From CAYLLT01 sp964591605 (GTDB lineage Bacteria; Planctomycetota; Phycisphaerae; UBA1845; PWPN01): a stretch of DNA of 33,424 bases. The notes under the pieces were generated by a model. That model saw only the letters and a list, made by a program, of their open reading frames with translations. It was not told the origin of the DNA and ran no database searches. The position numbers and the translations under genes are program-made. Below, piece by piece: positions 33,417-33,424 of the stretch. The stretch's first letter is position 1; each line of letters starts with the position of its first letter. The stretch covers positions 1 to 33,424 of the forward strand of contig CAZQEN010000035.1 in NCBI GenBank assembly GCA_964591605.1, in the 5' to 3' direction.

Positions 33417-33424
33417 AACGACGC

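Noticed and set aside
1..33424. tRNA, rRNA or full insertion sequence
   Set aside because: I saw no rRNA-like stretch, no recognisable tRNA arm set and no transposase motif in any frame. This was by eye, so a short RNA gene could be missed.

Overview
The window is GC-rich, and every gene I can support lies on the + strand. Several things point to the Planctomycetota, most likely the Phycisphaerae or a relative. There is an ECF sigma factor of the planctomycete/Verrucomicrobium type next to a Ser/Thr kinase fused to WD40 propellers. There are also very large secreted proteins built from Ig-like, RCC1, Kelch, HAF and CARDB repeats, ending in dockerin-like EF-hand pairs. This placement is inferred from gene content; no rRNA or other marker is present.

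Layout. Positions 1-4188 hold housekeeping-type genes: a glutathione-peroxidase-like lipoprotein, aroA, an unrecognised protein and an NAD-dependent epimerase. They are interspersed with palindromic dispersed repeats, one of which (3002-3171) looks like a complete MITE with terminal inverted repeats and a 9-bp flanking direct repeat. Positions 4276-9682 hold a signalling pair: the ECF sigma factor and a 1,596-residue membrane kinase with WD40 blocks. Positions 9967-32571 are an accessory island of giant secreted proteins. It contains two paralogous zinc-metalloprotease/RCC1/Ig/dockerin proteins (9967-13677 and 20526-24044), a Kelch/Ig/dockerin protein (13747-17805) followed by two decayed copies of itself (17863-18616), a HAF-repeat protein (18657-20492), and two subtilisin-family proteases (24485-28489 and 28681-32571).

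The secreted proteins carry one of two C-terminal modules. Three end in a Cys-containing dockerin-like pair. The other three share a module of about 190 residues (a WRS...GGI.KIEVDF region followed by a dockerin-like pair). These modules probably serve a common sorting, anchoring or assembly role at the cell surface, so the island reads as an extracellular proteolysis and adhesion set.

The right edge (32759-33416) is a CRISPR array of ten 36-nt repeats with 29-30-nt spacers and no cas gene in the window. The geometry, the weak self-complementarity of the repeat and a promoter-like pair inside each repeat all resemble type II-C. The most unusual structure is an inverted copy of the first 21 nt of the repeat placed directly in front of repeat 1. 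Together they form a perfect 24-bp hairpin with a 3-nt loop. It looks like a cis anti-repeat and has no conventional tracrRNA layout.
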